A stretch of DNA of 64,000 nucleotides from Owenia fusiformis. Taxonomy: Eukaryota; Annelida; Polychaeta; Sabellida; Oweniidae. Below the pieces are notes generated by a model. The model made no database searches, was not told the DNA's origin, and saw only the letters and a list, made by a program, of their open reading frames with translations. A program made the position numbers and the translations under genes. Positions 10,801 to 22,360 of the stretch are shown piece by piece (within the stretch, counting starts at the first letter, position 1; every line of letters starts with the position of its first letter). The DNA is taken from NCBI GenBank assembly GCA_903813345.2, contig CAIIXF020000008.1:9341-73340 (forward strand), in the 5' to 3' direction.

Positions 10801-13800
10801 GAATGTCCAATCTCGCATCATACGAATGAAAGGAGCACGTAAGATATATCAAGCCATTTTCAAAGGGCTATATCTTTTAGTTCGAAGAATAATTTAACCA
10901 CAAAATCAAATGGTTCTGTTAGATCCATGTCTTATCTTCAATAAATGACATAAGGATGATAATCAAGTTGATTGGATTATCTCTTAAGCTGTCCCTAATC
11001 CACCCATCCTCACCAATTTCCCCTAATTCTGATGGAATTTTCACCAAAAATACAGGCCTTTTTAATAATTTTTAGAGCAAAGTTGTATTGAACTTTCAGA
11101 CATGATTTAAACTGTAAAGGGGAAAAGTTAATTATGAACCTACTTTTTGTTATTTTTTCGTGATTTTTTCGTATTTTTTTCTGATATTATTAAGTGCTTC
11201 ATACTAATATTAATCAATTACAAAATAGAGGGCAGAAAAGTGTCATAAATACTTTGTTTATTACACTGTTTCAAACACTCGGAGAGTGACTTACTCAGCG
11301 TTACGATTTGCCTTAATCCTGTATTTTACCTTGTATTGTTTGTGTATAAAACAGTCATTCACGTAGAGCTATTTATATACTGAATAGTTCTATGTAATTA
11401 CATGTGCCTGGTTTTGGCTATTCAACCTAGATTCTTTGATTGAGCAGGCTGAAATGAATAAGTGTGAAAATAAAATGAATTACAGGGTGAGGCAAAAATG
11501 TCATCCAAAGAAACGTTATTAACTCATTCATCAAGTATGAGTTGAAATCATATCTAGTTAATTTTACCATGCAAAATCTTTTTGCATTTTACCATGTTTC
11601 ATGGGTCCATTCCTCAAGGTCACAATTCTATGGTCATTCTACAAATTTCAGCCTCGTCCCTTCAGGCAGACCTGCACTGGTCGGTCGGCACTGGTCGGTT
11701 GAGGTTGTAAGTTCACTGTCACAGAAATTGTTCTCCTACTTGTTGTAGGGGTTGACATTATCTCAGAGATAGCCCGTAGTCGTGAGATGAGGCTGGCATT
11801 TTGGACCATGTTTCGTTTTATAGCTATAAAGTCCCGACTATTTGGGCAGGGCCAATTAAACTTAGTAAAATGAAAGAACATTAAACAGGTTTTATTATGC
11901 GCAATAACACTTTAACAGATGCGGAATTTGTTTGGGCTACATTTTTGGCTCACTCCGTATTAGACTGCACTTTGGTAGTATTCATGATGTCATATGTTGG
12001 GTAAAAGGCGATGATTTACATACTTTTGATGGCAAATTCATTTTAATATGAATGAAATAGTGGCAGGTACTATTTATATTTAATGAGCCATAAAATAGTA
12101 GGTTAATCTGGCAGCTGTTAGTTGAATTCGCGAATACTATTTGTAATGGGGTTTCAAAGCCCGTGGTCACCTATGTAGTTTCTTCATCCTAGGTCAAATC
12201 CACTCAAGAATGGTGTTATATTAGATGCAGCATTTATTAATTTCTGGAATCACAGCACCCCTAAGCGTAATCATAATTCCGTCGATTAACCTACAGTATA
12301 GGCCTAGGGAAAACTAGTAGGAAGGCAGCTTATGAGTGCTCTCGATGTATATAAGCTTACTACTACTTTTACATAGGCCTATGGTCTAAAGATAAGTTTG
12401 GGATCCCTTATTAAAACCAAAACCTCTATTTCTAATTACAGCCCCTAAAAGCAACAACCCCGAACCAAGTGGCAGTCATTGAACCCAAAAGCATTTTTAT
12501 GTGCCAACCTATAATGAGAACCCCTTTAGTGAATAACAACCAGATAGTCGTCTAAGGTATAGCAACATGTTCAGTTTGTAATTTTATAGAAGGTCACTGA
12601 ATCCTCTAATCGTTCATTCAGTTATGGATAAAATATGAGTACTGGGTTTTATGAGAAATAATAGCAGATGGGCTTGGCCTGAGGCTATTAGTTCTCATAA
12701 GACCCATTTCGAATAGTTCATCTAACTTAAACCCCATACTGACTCTTATGAAGGGTAATTGACCCATGATCCAAGTTTAGAATTCTTTTGTATTAACTAT
12801 GAGATAAATGTGTAGAGAAGTGGGTTTAATTGGTTTAGCTTCAATGCATTGCATGTATCAGGCAAGATCAGTTAAAAATTGTATTTATTTTGTGTTTACA
12901 ATTCAACTATTGAGTGATTGAAAATGATTTAATAAGAACAGCTTCGGTGCACTGCATGTGACAGTCAAGGTGTTAATATTGAGCCAAACACTGTCAATCA
13001 TATTTTGTGCCACATTGGTCTTAGATAGCTGCAGTGTCCATTCTTCAAAAACAATACAACACGAATGCACTCCTCTTTTTTACTACTGTACATTCTTTAA
13101 GGTGAAAAAGGTCTTCAAATTGACCATTTTTTCAAAACGATCTTCGAGGTCTCAAAAATTCAAATCTGACTTTAGATTTTACAATTGACCTTCAATGACC
13201 TTCTCAAAGTAAGGAGGGTCTAAAAGGTATTTTTCAACTTGCTTCGAATTGACCGAATTTTCAAAATCACCTACAAGTTCTCAGAAGTCAAATCTGACTT
13301 TTGATTTGACATTTGACCTCTCAAGTTCAATAAGTTCTAAAAGGCATTTTTCAACTTGCTTCATATAACCATTTTCTTTTCAAGATTTGACTTGAATTAC
13401 AAGGTGGTGACATTTTGTAATGTTAATGCCTTGTTCTACATGTTGTTATTTCATGATTTTTTACGAAATATTGGCTTCGTACCTCATACCCATGTACGTG
13501 GGTGGTGATACAGTTTTTGAATGGTTCAATTTTTAAAGTTTTAAAACATTATTCAATCTTAATGCTATCTGAGGTATAAATACATTCATAGTATCCATAG
13601 ATGTGAAATTGGTCTTGTCAAAGAGAGATAGATATAGAGTCTTAAAATAAAGCCAGAATTGTTAATTTTACTTTTTCATTGATTGTCAAAATAGCGCCAT
13701 TCAAATGACTTTTTAATAGAGAAAATCCATTCTAAATAAGTTTTAAATATGTCAGGGTATTCTATGTATCATTTTATTTAATCACAGCATGAATACAGAT

Positions 13801-16660
13801 AATTGTAGTATCAGGAATAGTAAATTCACCCCAACACACGACAGTGTAATTTGTGCAGTTGTGCTTAACAGTGGATGATGATTCCATATTGAATGGGGGA
13901 GCAATCTAAATGTTGCAATATAGGTGACACCTTTTAGACGACTTCCTGAAATTTCCCAGCAAATAAAAAACGTTTTTGTGTAGATTGGTTCTATAGTGAA
14001 CGAGCATTTCAATTAGGCATTTTTTATCGAGGATAAAATAGCAAAGGCACAATTTTGCAATTCTGGCCTTATTTATGACTAGAAAAATGTTAGATCTATA
14101 AGACATACACGTAGGTCTACAAGTGCATTAATGCACCTACAATTCATATAATCTGAATAATCTGAAACGTTAGAATTGAACTCTTTAAAGAATGTATCAT
14201 GCCCCAAGTACGCGGGTACGTGGGTACGAGGTATAAGGTTTTTCATACAAAGCCCGAAGTATTGACTGAGAATATAGAGTGATCGAGCGACATTATCATT
14301 ATCATTATCATTGTCAAAGGGTTAAACCCATAGAATTAAACTGTTTATTCCATAAAAATCCCAATCAGCAAAAACAATCCAATTGAAATGAACAAAAAAT
14401 GCAACAAATGTTTGGCCAAACCATTGGAGAAAATTACTATTTGCATGTACTCTGTATACAGTGGTACCTGTATCAATACAAACTACATATATGATATAAC
14501 ACTATTCAAAAGATCATTTACAGCAAATCCTTTACAGAAGGCACTTTCGAAACACCCAATATGGTTGATGATAAAGAAAGATACACATGGGAAGAGTTAA
14601 TTCAAATAAGATGGTATTGAATCATGTTTGTTGAAACATCGCAAATATGTAATATTTCAAATATTCATTTACACGATACAATACAAATATATAAACAAGT
14701 ATTTCCTCTTATGTGTTTTACTAGGTGTTAAACACATTAATGTTTTACTGTACATACTTTACACGACACAGTCATGTTGTCATATCCATGCTCATTTCTA
14801 TAATACGCAATTATGCAACAATGAATACCCAGAGTATTAAGCACTCACCATGTACAATATATCATGCCATCTATGGAACATATATAACTCTATCTATAAA
14901 CATCATTGCATAAAATAGGGTACATCTAAATGTCGCTCTAAGTGACATCTTTTCATACACTTCACACTAAGGTCATGGCCTATGAGGTAAAAATGACAAA
15001 TGGATTATCAGATAATGCTTATCTCATTTAGATCATTTTTTTCTTTTTGGAAATCAATCATGTGACATAGCTCAATGTTTTCGTGCATTAATCTCATTAA
15101 AAAATTGCTACTTTTTGGTCAAAAATTCGGCCTAAAAAAGTTATTGTTTTTGGATTATCCTAATCCCAAAGTAATCACGTTTTCCTTTTTAGAGGTAGAT
15201 CATTCCTTACAATAAATTGTAATTTTACCATAAAAGCTGAAATAAAATGCTGCATTTTTGGTGAAAATTGTGTCAGAATTAGGGAAAATTGGTGAAGATG
15301 GTTGGATTAGGAACAGCTTAAGAGATAATCCATTCAACTTGATTATCATCCTACTGTCATTTATTGAAGACAAGACATGGATCTAACAGAACCATTTGTT
15401 TTTGTGGTTAAAGTATTCTTAGAACTAAAGTTATAGCCCTTTGAAAATGGCTTGCCATATCTTACGTGCCCCTTTCAGGCGATCCGTCTGCATGGGGTAT
15501 GGTACTCACAGACAAAGACTGGATAAGTTTCCCACTGATATTCCTTTCAGGCAACCCTTGGCATCAAGAATATTACAATTTTTGTCTTGACTGTAAACCA
15601 ACCCTGCCACTGCTGGAAGTTAAACAAAATCATTAAAGCAATATGATGATATATGAAAATACATCTCTCAGTCTAATACGATATGTCTACCATAGAGACA
15701 CTTCTTATAAAAATGGAAAAGGGCAAACATAGCTGTAAGACGAATCCCTTCGTATAATATATCTCTGTGTAAGCAAGTTTGAGTCAAATACCTGTATATT
15801 GTACATGGAATATCTCTGTAAGCAAATACGAAGTACATGAAACGTCTTTGTAAGTCAAATACCTTTTTTACACAAAATATCTATTTAAGTCAAGAAACCT
15901 CTTTGTCAGTCAAATAACATTGCACATGAAATATCTGTGTAAGCAAATTCCGAAGTACATGAAATGACTTGGTAAATGAAAATACCTTTTTACACGAAAT
16001 ATATTTTAGTCAAATACCTTTGGAATATATTTGTAAGTAAATACCGAAGTACATGAAACGTCTTTGTGAGTCAAATACCTTTGTACATGAAAAATCTTTG
16101 AAAGCACATATCAGTCACATATAATTGTACGTGAAATATATCTGCAAGCAAATACCGAAGTACATAGAATGTCTATGTAAGGCAAATACCTTTGAACGTG
16201 AAATATCGGTGTAGGTCAAATACCTTTGTACATGGAATATCTCTGTAAGCAAATACCGACGTAAATGAAATGTCTATGTACGTCAAATATATCTGTACAT
16301 AAAATACTTCTGTAAATACCCTCCCCCCATCTTGTAAAAGTCACAATACTGAATAGCATGGTAATGCGATATACGAAGCAATTCATGTCATAAAATGTCC
16401 AACACTTTGTAACATACTACAGAGCGTTAGTCCTCATGAAAACTGATAAATAAATTAGTCCTATTAAAATATATTGTCTATATTTTAATTTTCATCTTAA
16501 AATACGCGTTGTGAACACTCCCAAATTGTTACATCTGAGCATTACTTACAATTTACAGTTTTTCATCATTTACCAAGCAAACTTTTTTCAATGTCTTAAC
16601 TACATCTCACAAAAATGAAGTCAACTTACCTAACAATGAACATAAGACGGAGAAATGCAT
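4805..16660 (-). CDS. Small secreted six-cysteine protein with C-terminal anchor, paralogue A (4 exons)
   Basis: Joining 16660-16630, 15612-15510, 6347-6214 and 4881-4805 on the minus strand gives an open frame of 114 codons with GT-AG introns. Residues 1-19 form a signal peptide with a hydrophobic core, ending in YSQ. Six cysteines at about 23, 31, 44, 56, 63 and 87 have the spacing C-x7-C-x12-C-x11-C-x6-C-x23-C. NLSS and NITN are N-glycosylation sequons. After small residues SSG (88-90) comes a hydrophobic tail from about 91 to 114, which fits a GPI-attachment signal or a short membrane anchor. The neighbour at 23124-25463 shares all exon borders and phases. I do not recognise the family. 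Intron 2 is about 9.2 kb and full of mobile elements, whereas the paralogue's is 170 bp. Expression is not shown; all exons are intact. Confidence 0.8.
4945..5170 (+). mobile_element. Truncated arm of the TACACTCCCCTCC foldback family
   Basis: It starts TACACTCCCCTCCATAAG and then follows the complete copy at 20813-21693: GTTAAAG, TTTGAATTTTTATTT, then the ATTGATGA block. It ends near 5170 where a subtelomere-like unit begins. The opposite arm is missing. It lies in intron 3 of paralogue A. Confidence 0.7.
5150..5755. repeat. Near-perfect inverted repeat with telomeric run in the loop
   Basis: Segment 5150-5255 (ACAGAGTATCCATCGTCG to the GAGAGACCG block) is reverse-complemented at about 5650-5755 with only a few differences. 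The roughly 390-base spacer contains telomeric repeats at 5591-5627. The sequence lies in intron 3 of paralogue A. Confidence 0.8.
5591..5627 (-). repeat. Interstitial telomeric repeat in intron 3
   Basis: Two short blocks of CCCTAA separated by AACTAA form about five units in the same orientation as the run at 2711. This is not a chromosome end, because unique coding exons lie on both sides. Confidence 0.85.
6214..6347 (-). CDS. Paralogue A exon 3
   Basis: The acceptor TTATTTCAG and donor GTAAAA bound 134 bases, the same length as in paralogue B. It encodes FLKNGENITNC, REKTGC and the stretch to LLNKCSS, giving cysteines 4 to 6. Confidence 0.85.
7501..7619. mobile_element. 119-bp hairpin element
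   Basis: The sequence begins GTACCTGTGCAAGATCGTCC and ends with its reverse complement, and the arms of about 55 bases pair with few mismatches around a loop near 7556-7565. The overlapping open frames on both strands (all containing QDRPFL) are products of the palindrome, not genes. It lies in intron 2 of paralogue A. A target-site duplication is not clear. Confidence 0.75.
8128..9581. mobile_element. Tc1/mariner-type non-autonomous foldback element
   Basis: The ends are TACAGTGCGTATAAAAAACG and the inverse of TACAGGGCGTATAAAAACG, flanked by TA. Two direct internal copies of a roughly 210-bp block (about 8190-8395 and 8400-8600, with CATTCAATGTACCA and AAGTCAGT) are followed by an inverted third copy at about 9380-9530. 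No transposase is visible. It lies in intron 2 of paralogue A. Confidence 0.72.
9954..10445. mobile_element. TTAA-flanked element built of TGCCCCATCGAGTCCCA subrepeats
   Basis: TTAA lies at 9950-9953 and 10446-10449. Inside are near-identical termini GGTATACACCAATGGGGCAA in inverted orientation. The interior is dozens of short, both-strand copies of a roughly 17 to 20-base motif mixing TGCCCCAT and GAGTCCCA. TTAA targets are typical of piggyBac and Kolobok transposons; no transposase is present. The open frames here (rich in SPMESH or WDSMG) are reading artefacts. Confidence 0.78.
13108..13390 (+). repeat. Two tandem copies of a roughly 140-bp unit
   Basis: The units share TTCAAATTGACC, TCAAATCTGACTTT and CTAAAAGG(T/C)ATTTTTCAACTTGC in the same order. 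They are diverged and not coding. Confidence 0.65.
13473..14254. mobile_element. GGCTTTG-family inverted-repeat element, long copy
   Basis: The left end GGCTTCGTACCTCATACCCA and the right end (inverse, finishing ATACAAAGCC) form the termini. The flanks are CGAAATATT and CGAAGTATT, a 9-bp duplication with one mismatch. Inner sequence matches the copy at 52945-53442, including TTATGACTAGA. No transposase is seen. A 9-bp duplication is typical of Mutator-like elements; the assignment is inference. Confidence 0.65.
15510..15612 (-). CDS. Paralogue A exon 2
   Basis: The acceptor CTTCCAG precedes 33 full codons, beginning after a split Ala codon and ending TCTTTGTCT before the donor GTGAGT. It encodes the end of the signal peptide and the first three cysteines (NCNILDAKGC and SSLC). 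It lacks the Thr/Ala tract of paralogue B. A foldback element abuts about 13 bases past the donor. Confidence 0.8.
15720..16330 (+). repeat. Degenerate minisatellite, about 47-bp half-units
   Basis: GTACATGAAATATCT, GTAAGCAAATACCGAAGTAC and GTCTTTGTAAGTCAAATACC alternate through the stretch, with the GAAGTAC landmark recurring about every 92 to 118 bases. It lies in intron 1 of paralogue A. Confidence 0.7.
16630..16660 (-). CDS. Paralogue A exon 1 (start of signal peptide)
   Basis: ATG at 16660-16658 encodes MHFSVLCSLL plus one base, followed by the donor GTAAGT. The last exon bases and the first ten intron bases are the same as in paralogue B (TTGTTAG or GTGTTAG, then GTAAGTTGAC). The phase is 1. 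Confidence 0.78.
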
Positions 16661-16737
16661 ATTATTCACTCTGTTTTCCAAATCTACGTTTTACGAGATT
16701 CTGCTTTCTCACACCCTTTACAAAAAGACCTTTTACG

Positions 16738-16751
16738 ACTGGTTTTAAGGC
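16738..16751 (-). promoter_or_regulatory. Candidate core promoter motif, paralogue A
   Basis: On the minus strand the motif reads GCCTTAAAACCAGT, 78 to 91 bases upstream of the ATG. Nearly the same motif precedes paralogue B. TTAAAA is a plausible TATA-type box; the function is inferred from conservation and position. Confidence 0.5.
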
Positions 16752-17565
16752 TGCCAATAAAAATGTTGGAGCATTTGGTACCTATCTTATAAGTACACGC
16801 GTGTTCACCTATTGGAATGATGCTATACATAGATGTGGGTATACATCAGTTTATGAGGTACATTATCCCCAGGTACTGTATTTTTAATTATACTTTAGGT
16901 TATTAAACATTGATGTGCATATAATTAATAGTAAGTACATATGTCCCATGTATTGAGTGCAATGTGTGCATATTGTCTAGTTAAGCAAAACATGTTTTCG
17001 TCGTTTATACAATTTTATCACTTTGGTTATTCAATATTTTCGTTGTAGGATTTCCCTGAATGTAAACAGTAAGATTTTCATAGTCATCGGCAACTTTTGG
17101 GATTTCCAGACCCAAAATCAACATTAAATAAATTGGAACTCGACGCCAAATTTGAAGTGTCCAATAGTTCTGTTACTGTTAAGGCTATCTGGAAAATATT
17201 ATGAATTCTAACATTTTAAATGTTTAAATCTTCAGTAACATAGATTTGAGAATATAGAACAACAAGGAGGCATTTTACACTCTCTAGTTCTGTATTTGTT
17301 GCCCATTTTACACTCTCTAGGACTGTATTTGTTAGATATAGGTATAGACATGATATAGATTATAGAACCCCGTTGAAACAGGTCAAGCCCCTTTGAAGTA
17401 GAGAATGGTTAAACACTTACAGAATAGAATATGATTTAAACCTTAATATTCAAAAATAGATTGGTTTTAAGGCCTAAACTCACTAAGTTAATAATTCTGT
17501 CTAAGAGACATCATTGACTTCTGTCTAGGTAACTTACTTTCCAAGATTTGATGTATCCACCCCAT

Positions 17566-17781
17566 GCAGACAGATCGCGTAAAATTACATACGTATGATG
17601 CGAGACTCGACATTCACCGGGAAATATGTTGCCACACATGAAGAAAAATAATTTTTAGGCCTTAAAGCAAATAATAATAAATCATGGATCTATCCATGGG
17701 TGACAAATTATTTCAGGTTTCCTGGTGAATGTCGAGTCTCACATCATACGTTTGTAATTTTAGTCGATCTGTCAGCATGAG
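17566..17781. mobile_element. Hairpin element with CCATGCAGAC ends
   Basis: The arm 17566-17627 (CATACGTATGATGCGAG, CGACATTCACCGGGAAA) is mirrored at about 17716-17781. The same end sequence sits at 15476-15497 and part of it at 10787-10820. It is a short non-autonomous element. Confidence 0.7.
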
Positions 17782-18046
17782 GTGATATCGGGTGTCCCAA
17801 AAAGTGAACCACCAAGGAATGGTTGACTATATGGTTTATGGACATATTTGACCTGTTTAACAAATCTGTTGTTGTTAAGGCATGACTTGTTTATAACGAT
17901 ATACGTATTGATATCAGCAGTCTAATGTATAGAACAGGATGAGCCAAGAAAATGTAACCCAAACAAATGTGAATAACTCTCTCTTCCAACATTGATTTAA
18001 AATCAAATTTGGCACAATTGAACCTCGCTCAATTTTCTTTAATTCC

Positions 18047-18160
18047 TACCCTTTGCATCCGTTCAACTTCACTTCTTAAAAGAGACCTTCGTCTTTACTA
18101 TTTAGGACGGGGCTGCTGAACTGCTATATCGTCTATACCAGGCGGTTTAAATTTCACAGA
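18047..18160 (-). mobile_element. Deleted copy of the TACCCT element family
   Basis: It starts TACCCTTTGCATCCGTTCAA and continues CTTCACTTCTTAAAAGAGA, the reverse complement of the right end of the element at 60051-60427. It then jumps to GGGGCTGCTGAACTG, matching that element's other end. The promoter-like middle is missing. Confidence 0.65.
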
Positions 18161-18279
18161 ATTAGCGATGAAATGGACCCATGAAATGAGAACCAGGTGA
18201 TTAAAGTGTTGATGCGACGATTACGTCCGCCATTTGTGATAACGGTGCCTAACTTTATTGCTGTGATAGTTGTGTTAAA

Positions 18280-19150
18280 CTTGATGCTATTGCTGGTACA
18301 AGTGGCTAACGAACCTCTTATTCACCTTGATGTTATTGCTAGTACAGGTGGCTAACGAACCTCTAATTCAACTTGATGCTATTGCTGGTGCAGGTGGCTA
18401 ACGAACCTCTAATTCAACTTGATGTTATTGCTGGTACAGGTGGCTAACGAACCTCTTAATCACCTTGATGTTATTGCTAGTACAGGTGGCTAACGAACCT
18501 CTAATTCAACTTGATGCTATTGCTGGTACAGGTGGCTAACGAACCTCTTATTCACCTTGATGTTATTGCTGGTACAGGTGGCTAACGAACCTGTAATTCA
18601 ACTTGATGTTATTGCTGGTACAGGTGGCTAAAGAACCTCTAATTCAACTTGATGCTATTGCTGGTACAGGTGGCTAACGAACCTCTTATTCACCTTGATG
18701 TTATTGCTAGTACAGGTGGCTAACAAACCTGTAATTCAACTTGATGTTATTGCTGGTACAGGTGGCTAAAGAACCTCTTATTCAACTTGATGTTATTGCT
18801 GGTGCAGGTGGCTAACGAACCTCTAATTCAACTTGATGCTATTGCTGGTGCAGGTGGCTAACAAACCTCTAATTCAACTTGATGCTATTGCTGGTACAGT
18901 TGGCTAACAAACCTCTAATTCAACTTGATGCTATTGCTGGTGCAGGTGGCTAACGAACCTCTTATTCACCTTGATGTTATTGCTAGTACAGGTGGCTAAC
19001 GAACCTCTAATTCAACTTGATGCTATTGCTGGTGCAGGTGGCTAACGAACCTCTCTTATTCACCTTGATGTTATTGCTAGTACAGGTGGCTAACGAACCT
19101 CTAATTCAACTTGATGTTATTGCTGGTACAGGTGGCTAAAGAACCTCTAA
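18280..19150 (+). repeat. 46-bp minisatellite, about 19 copies
   Basis: The unit runs from CTTGATGCTATTGCTGG through ACAGGTGGCTAACGAACC to CTCTAATTCAA. Units differ by a few alternating bases (GCTATT or GTTATT, TATTCAC or AATTCAA), which mark sub-families in a roughly alternating order. It lies between the paralogous genes. No open frame runs through it. Confidence 0.92.
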
Positions 19151-19719
19151 GAACATTTTAATAAAGTTGAAATATTGTCAGCATCTATTTTATAAATATA
19201 CTTGGCTTTCCTTGGAGGAATTGATAGAAAGTCATAATATCTGATGTCTGTCATGTGAGAAAATGATTTAAACTTAAAGTTCACCATTCTGGTCTCGAGT
19301 CATAATCAACTCGTCTATTGAAAGCTCGTGATTTCACAAACAATACATTGAGTACAGTGCCTAAAGCCTTGTGAGTACAAAAAATTAATTTGTATTTTCA
19401 TTTGGAGGTTCGAAGAAATAACTTTCAATAACAACTCATGTCAGAGTGTTACATTCTCTTGGCCTAATCAAAATTAATAACTATAATATTAGAGACAACC
19501 AGGGCATTAAAAACCAGCCAGCAAAATTACCCGACGTCTACTCGGGAGTTTTTTGTACGTGAATGAATAATTACCAGTTTGTTCAGTGATTTTATTTTCA
19601 ATAGGTTTTTACAAAGTAATAAGTATTTGTTTATGACCTTATGAGCATAATACTGGGATGAGCTGTGCTGAGTATTAATTAAGGTACTTGAATGGTAGTA
19701 TATACATATGGAACGTTTT

Positions 19720-20493
19720 CTGCTTCATTATTCGTATTTTACTATATGTATTCGTAAATTGAACTTCTGCATTTATTGAATGCACATATATGTTCGTAAC
19801 TGTAGTATTTTCATTCATTTTTTGTGTTTTCTGTTCGTGAATCTAATTTGTTTCGTTAATACGTATATGTACGTGTTTTATGCTGAAATACATTCAAAAG
19901 TCCTTATAAGCATTTGTAAGTGACACATTTTATATCCGTAGGTTAGACAAATAAATTTAAGTTCATTTTGTACCTTTATCATTGTTTCTGCAAATATATT
20001 AGTTTAATATCTACGAACTGAATGTCAAATTTATCAAAGAATAAGTACTAGCTTTGGCATTTTATTTTTTAATTGTCGAATTTATTTTCGTAACAAGGTA
20101 AAATGTTTTCGTAAAAGTGCACATTTATTGTTCGTAAATATTGTCATTTGTATTCGTAAATTGCACTTATATATTCGTTTTTAAATGGTTCATTGAGATC
20201 ACGTGATCATTCTTAACGAGACATGGTCAACCCATTGTCAAAGTCATCACCCCCTCTCCCACACACACCTAAAACTCTCGTGTCACGTGACCTATGCCTG
20301 GATACTAGCATTTTATATTCGTTAACCTTGACACATTTGTATTCGTAAACTCACATTTATATTCGTAAATTTTCATTTTATTATTCGCTAATGTACGAAT
20401 ATTTCTTTGCTTTCTGCAATAATTTATGGGTAATATGCAAGATTATTATTCGTGAAAATAAATTTAATAAATAACAAACGAATAATGAAGCAG
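19720..20493. mobile_element. Inverted-repeat element rich in TTCGTAA motifs
   Basis: The ends are CTGCTTCATTATTCGTA and its inverse at 20477-20493. Inside, (T)ATTCGTAAA-type motifs recur many times on both strands, mainly in the outer thirds. No coding sequence is visible. The repeated internal motif could be a binding site for the mobilising transposase; that is inference. Confidence 0.65.
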
Positions 20494-20812
20494 TTATGAC
20501 GCTATATTTATACAACTATAAATATATAGCATCAGAAATTTTATTTTACCTGGTCCTTTGACAGCTCGAAAAGGCTGTTTTGTCAGCTCCGTGCTTACAA
20601 TTATACAGGTGACTGTTCTCAAGGACCTAATGCAGAAAACATATGCCAGAATTTCTTACTATCATGGTGACAGGTTTTTATACGTATGTTTAAATCATTT
20701 CGTCATGTTTAATGTTTAAATCTACATTCTTTGGCATTATATATGTGCAACGAGTATTTACCCTGGAATGCCATGTACATCTAAGGTCATACCATGTAGT
20801 GGACATATGTAG

Positions 20813-21693
20813 TACACTCCCCTCCATAAGTTTGGCAACCTTTTTTCCCCATTGAACTACGTGTTAAAGCCTCTTTACGTTTGAATTTTTATTTACTTAA
20901 CCGCCGATGAAATAACTTATACTATTGATGGAAACGTAACTTGACTTTATTTCCAATACCTCCAAATTTTCTCAATTTTTTTCCTCAATTACATTAGGTC
21001 GAAAATTGATGATAAATTTGATGAATTTTTGAAAATCGTCATTCCCATGTAATCCAACGGGAAATGGAGGGTTCGGGGCAAATCAGAAATCAGGATATCT
21101 TTTCAGTGAAAGATTCAGCAAAAAAAAAATTTTATATAGAAAATTGAATTGTCTAGCTTTTATGAACACTAAGTGTTTAGTTTATTTGATGAATATTAAA
21201 GTTACAGCGCTTCCAAGTCATTTTAGAAAATAATTTTTCGCCTCCTGTGTTATTTCAATGGGAGAGGTTTTTTGAAAAACAATTTTGACTTTAAAGCCTA
21301 ATAACTTTGTTGAACCTGAAGAAACATATCAATTTTTTGTTAAATAAAGTTAGCAAATTCAATTGCCTGCCTAACTCGTATTTTTGCAAGTACTCGGATG
21401 GATGGATATTCTGTCATATGACTTGCGGCAAACCTACCATTTCCCATTGGTTAACATGGGAATGTCGATTTTCAAAAGTTCATCAAATATATCATCAATT
21501 GTCGACCTATTGTAATTGAGGAAAAAAATTGAGAAAAATTTGGAGGTATTGGAATTAAAGTCAAATTTCGTTTCCATCAACAGTATAAGTATTTTCATCG
21601 CAGGTTAAGTAAATAAAAATTCAAAGGTAAAGAGGCTTTAACACGTACTTCAATAGGGGGAAAAAGGTTGCCAAACTTATGGAGGGAAGTGTA
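20813..21693. mobile_element. TACACTCCCCTCC foldback element, complete copy
   Basis: Both ends read TAC ACT(C/T)CCCTCCATAAG inward and continue TTTGGCAACCTTTTTC. The arms of about 270 bases (20813-21075, 21430-21693) stay alignable throughout, with shared blocks such as GGAGGTATTGGAA and TTCCCATTGG. The central part has no credible gene. Fragments of the family occur at 4945, and end-like sequence occurs in the minisatellite at 25985-27117. Confidence 0.82.
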
Positions 21694-22360
21694 TGTGTTC
21701 AACTGATGACGAAAAATTGTAGAAAAATATGATTTTGCTGTCGAGATATCGCGGTTTTAAAAGTAAGTACGCATGTAAAAATGCAGTAATATGCCGTGAT
21801 GTACAGTATCTGACGTCGTATCATATACGTTTTACTTATCTCTTAATTTGGACATAAAATATATATTTCAACTATAATTCTAGGCCAATTCCGCCTGCTA
21901 GAACATCTTAGTAACGATTCTAACCATCCAAGGGAATTGATAGTGGTCCAATATTACCTTTATTGTCCAGTCTATGGCTCACGTGATTATGTTAATGAGA
22001 AAACCCCATTTGTTTCCCGGCAGAACAATCAAAACTGACGCGGACAATCTTCGTTTTAACTGAACGGTTCGTGACCGAAATTCACTAAACTATAGAAAAT
22101 ATGTTACGTTATAAGGATAGATTGTTTTTACTTACCAATCATCAACATGTGCTGACATATTCAGCCCTGGATTTTATGTCCAAAGGGGGGTAACACACAT
22201 CGTCAGAATAAATTTTAAGTTCTCACACCCTATGTTTAATTGGCTAATTCAAATCGGATGCGGTAAAATGGATTTGTAATTCTGGGCCGGTGTGAAAGAA
22301 ATGATGGTCCCCAGGGATTATGGTCCCCCCCCCTTTTAAAGGCCCTTACTGGCCCTGATT

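Larger units (their letters stand above)
10830..15495. mobile_element. Large foldback element in intron 2 of paralogue A
   Basis: Arm 10830-11060 (GCACGTAAGATAT, GGTTCTGTTAGATCCATGTC, CAATTTTCACCAAAAAT) is mirrored at about 15240-15475. Just outside the right arm, 15476-15497 matches the end of the hairpin at 17566 (CCATGCAGAC). Other repeats lie between the arms (13108-13390, 13473-14254), so it is a composite. I see no transposase. Stretches 11062-13100 and 14260-15230 hold nothing else I recognise, apart from a possible element end at 11483. Confidence 0.65.

Noticed and set aside
11483-11640. Possible element end CAGGGTGAGGCAAAAATG, with a similar start near 17935
   Set aside because: The two look related, and CATGGGTCCATT is shared in inverse near 18175, but no complete element can be bounded.
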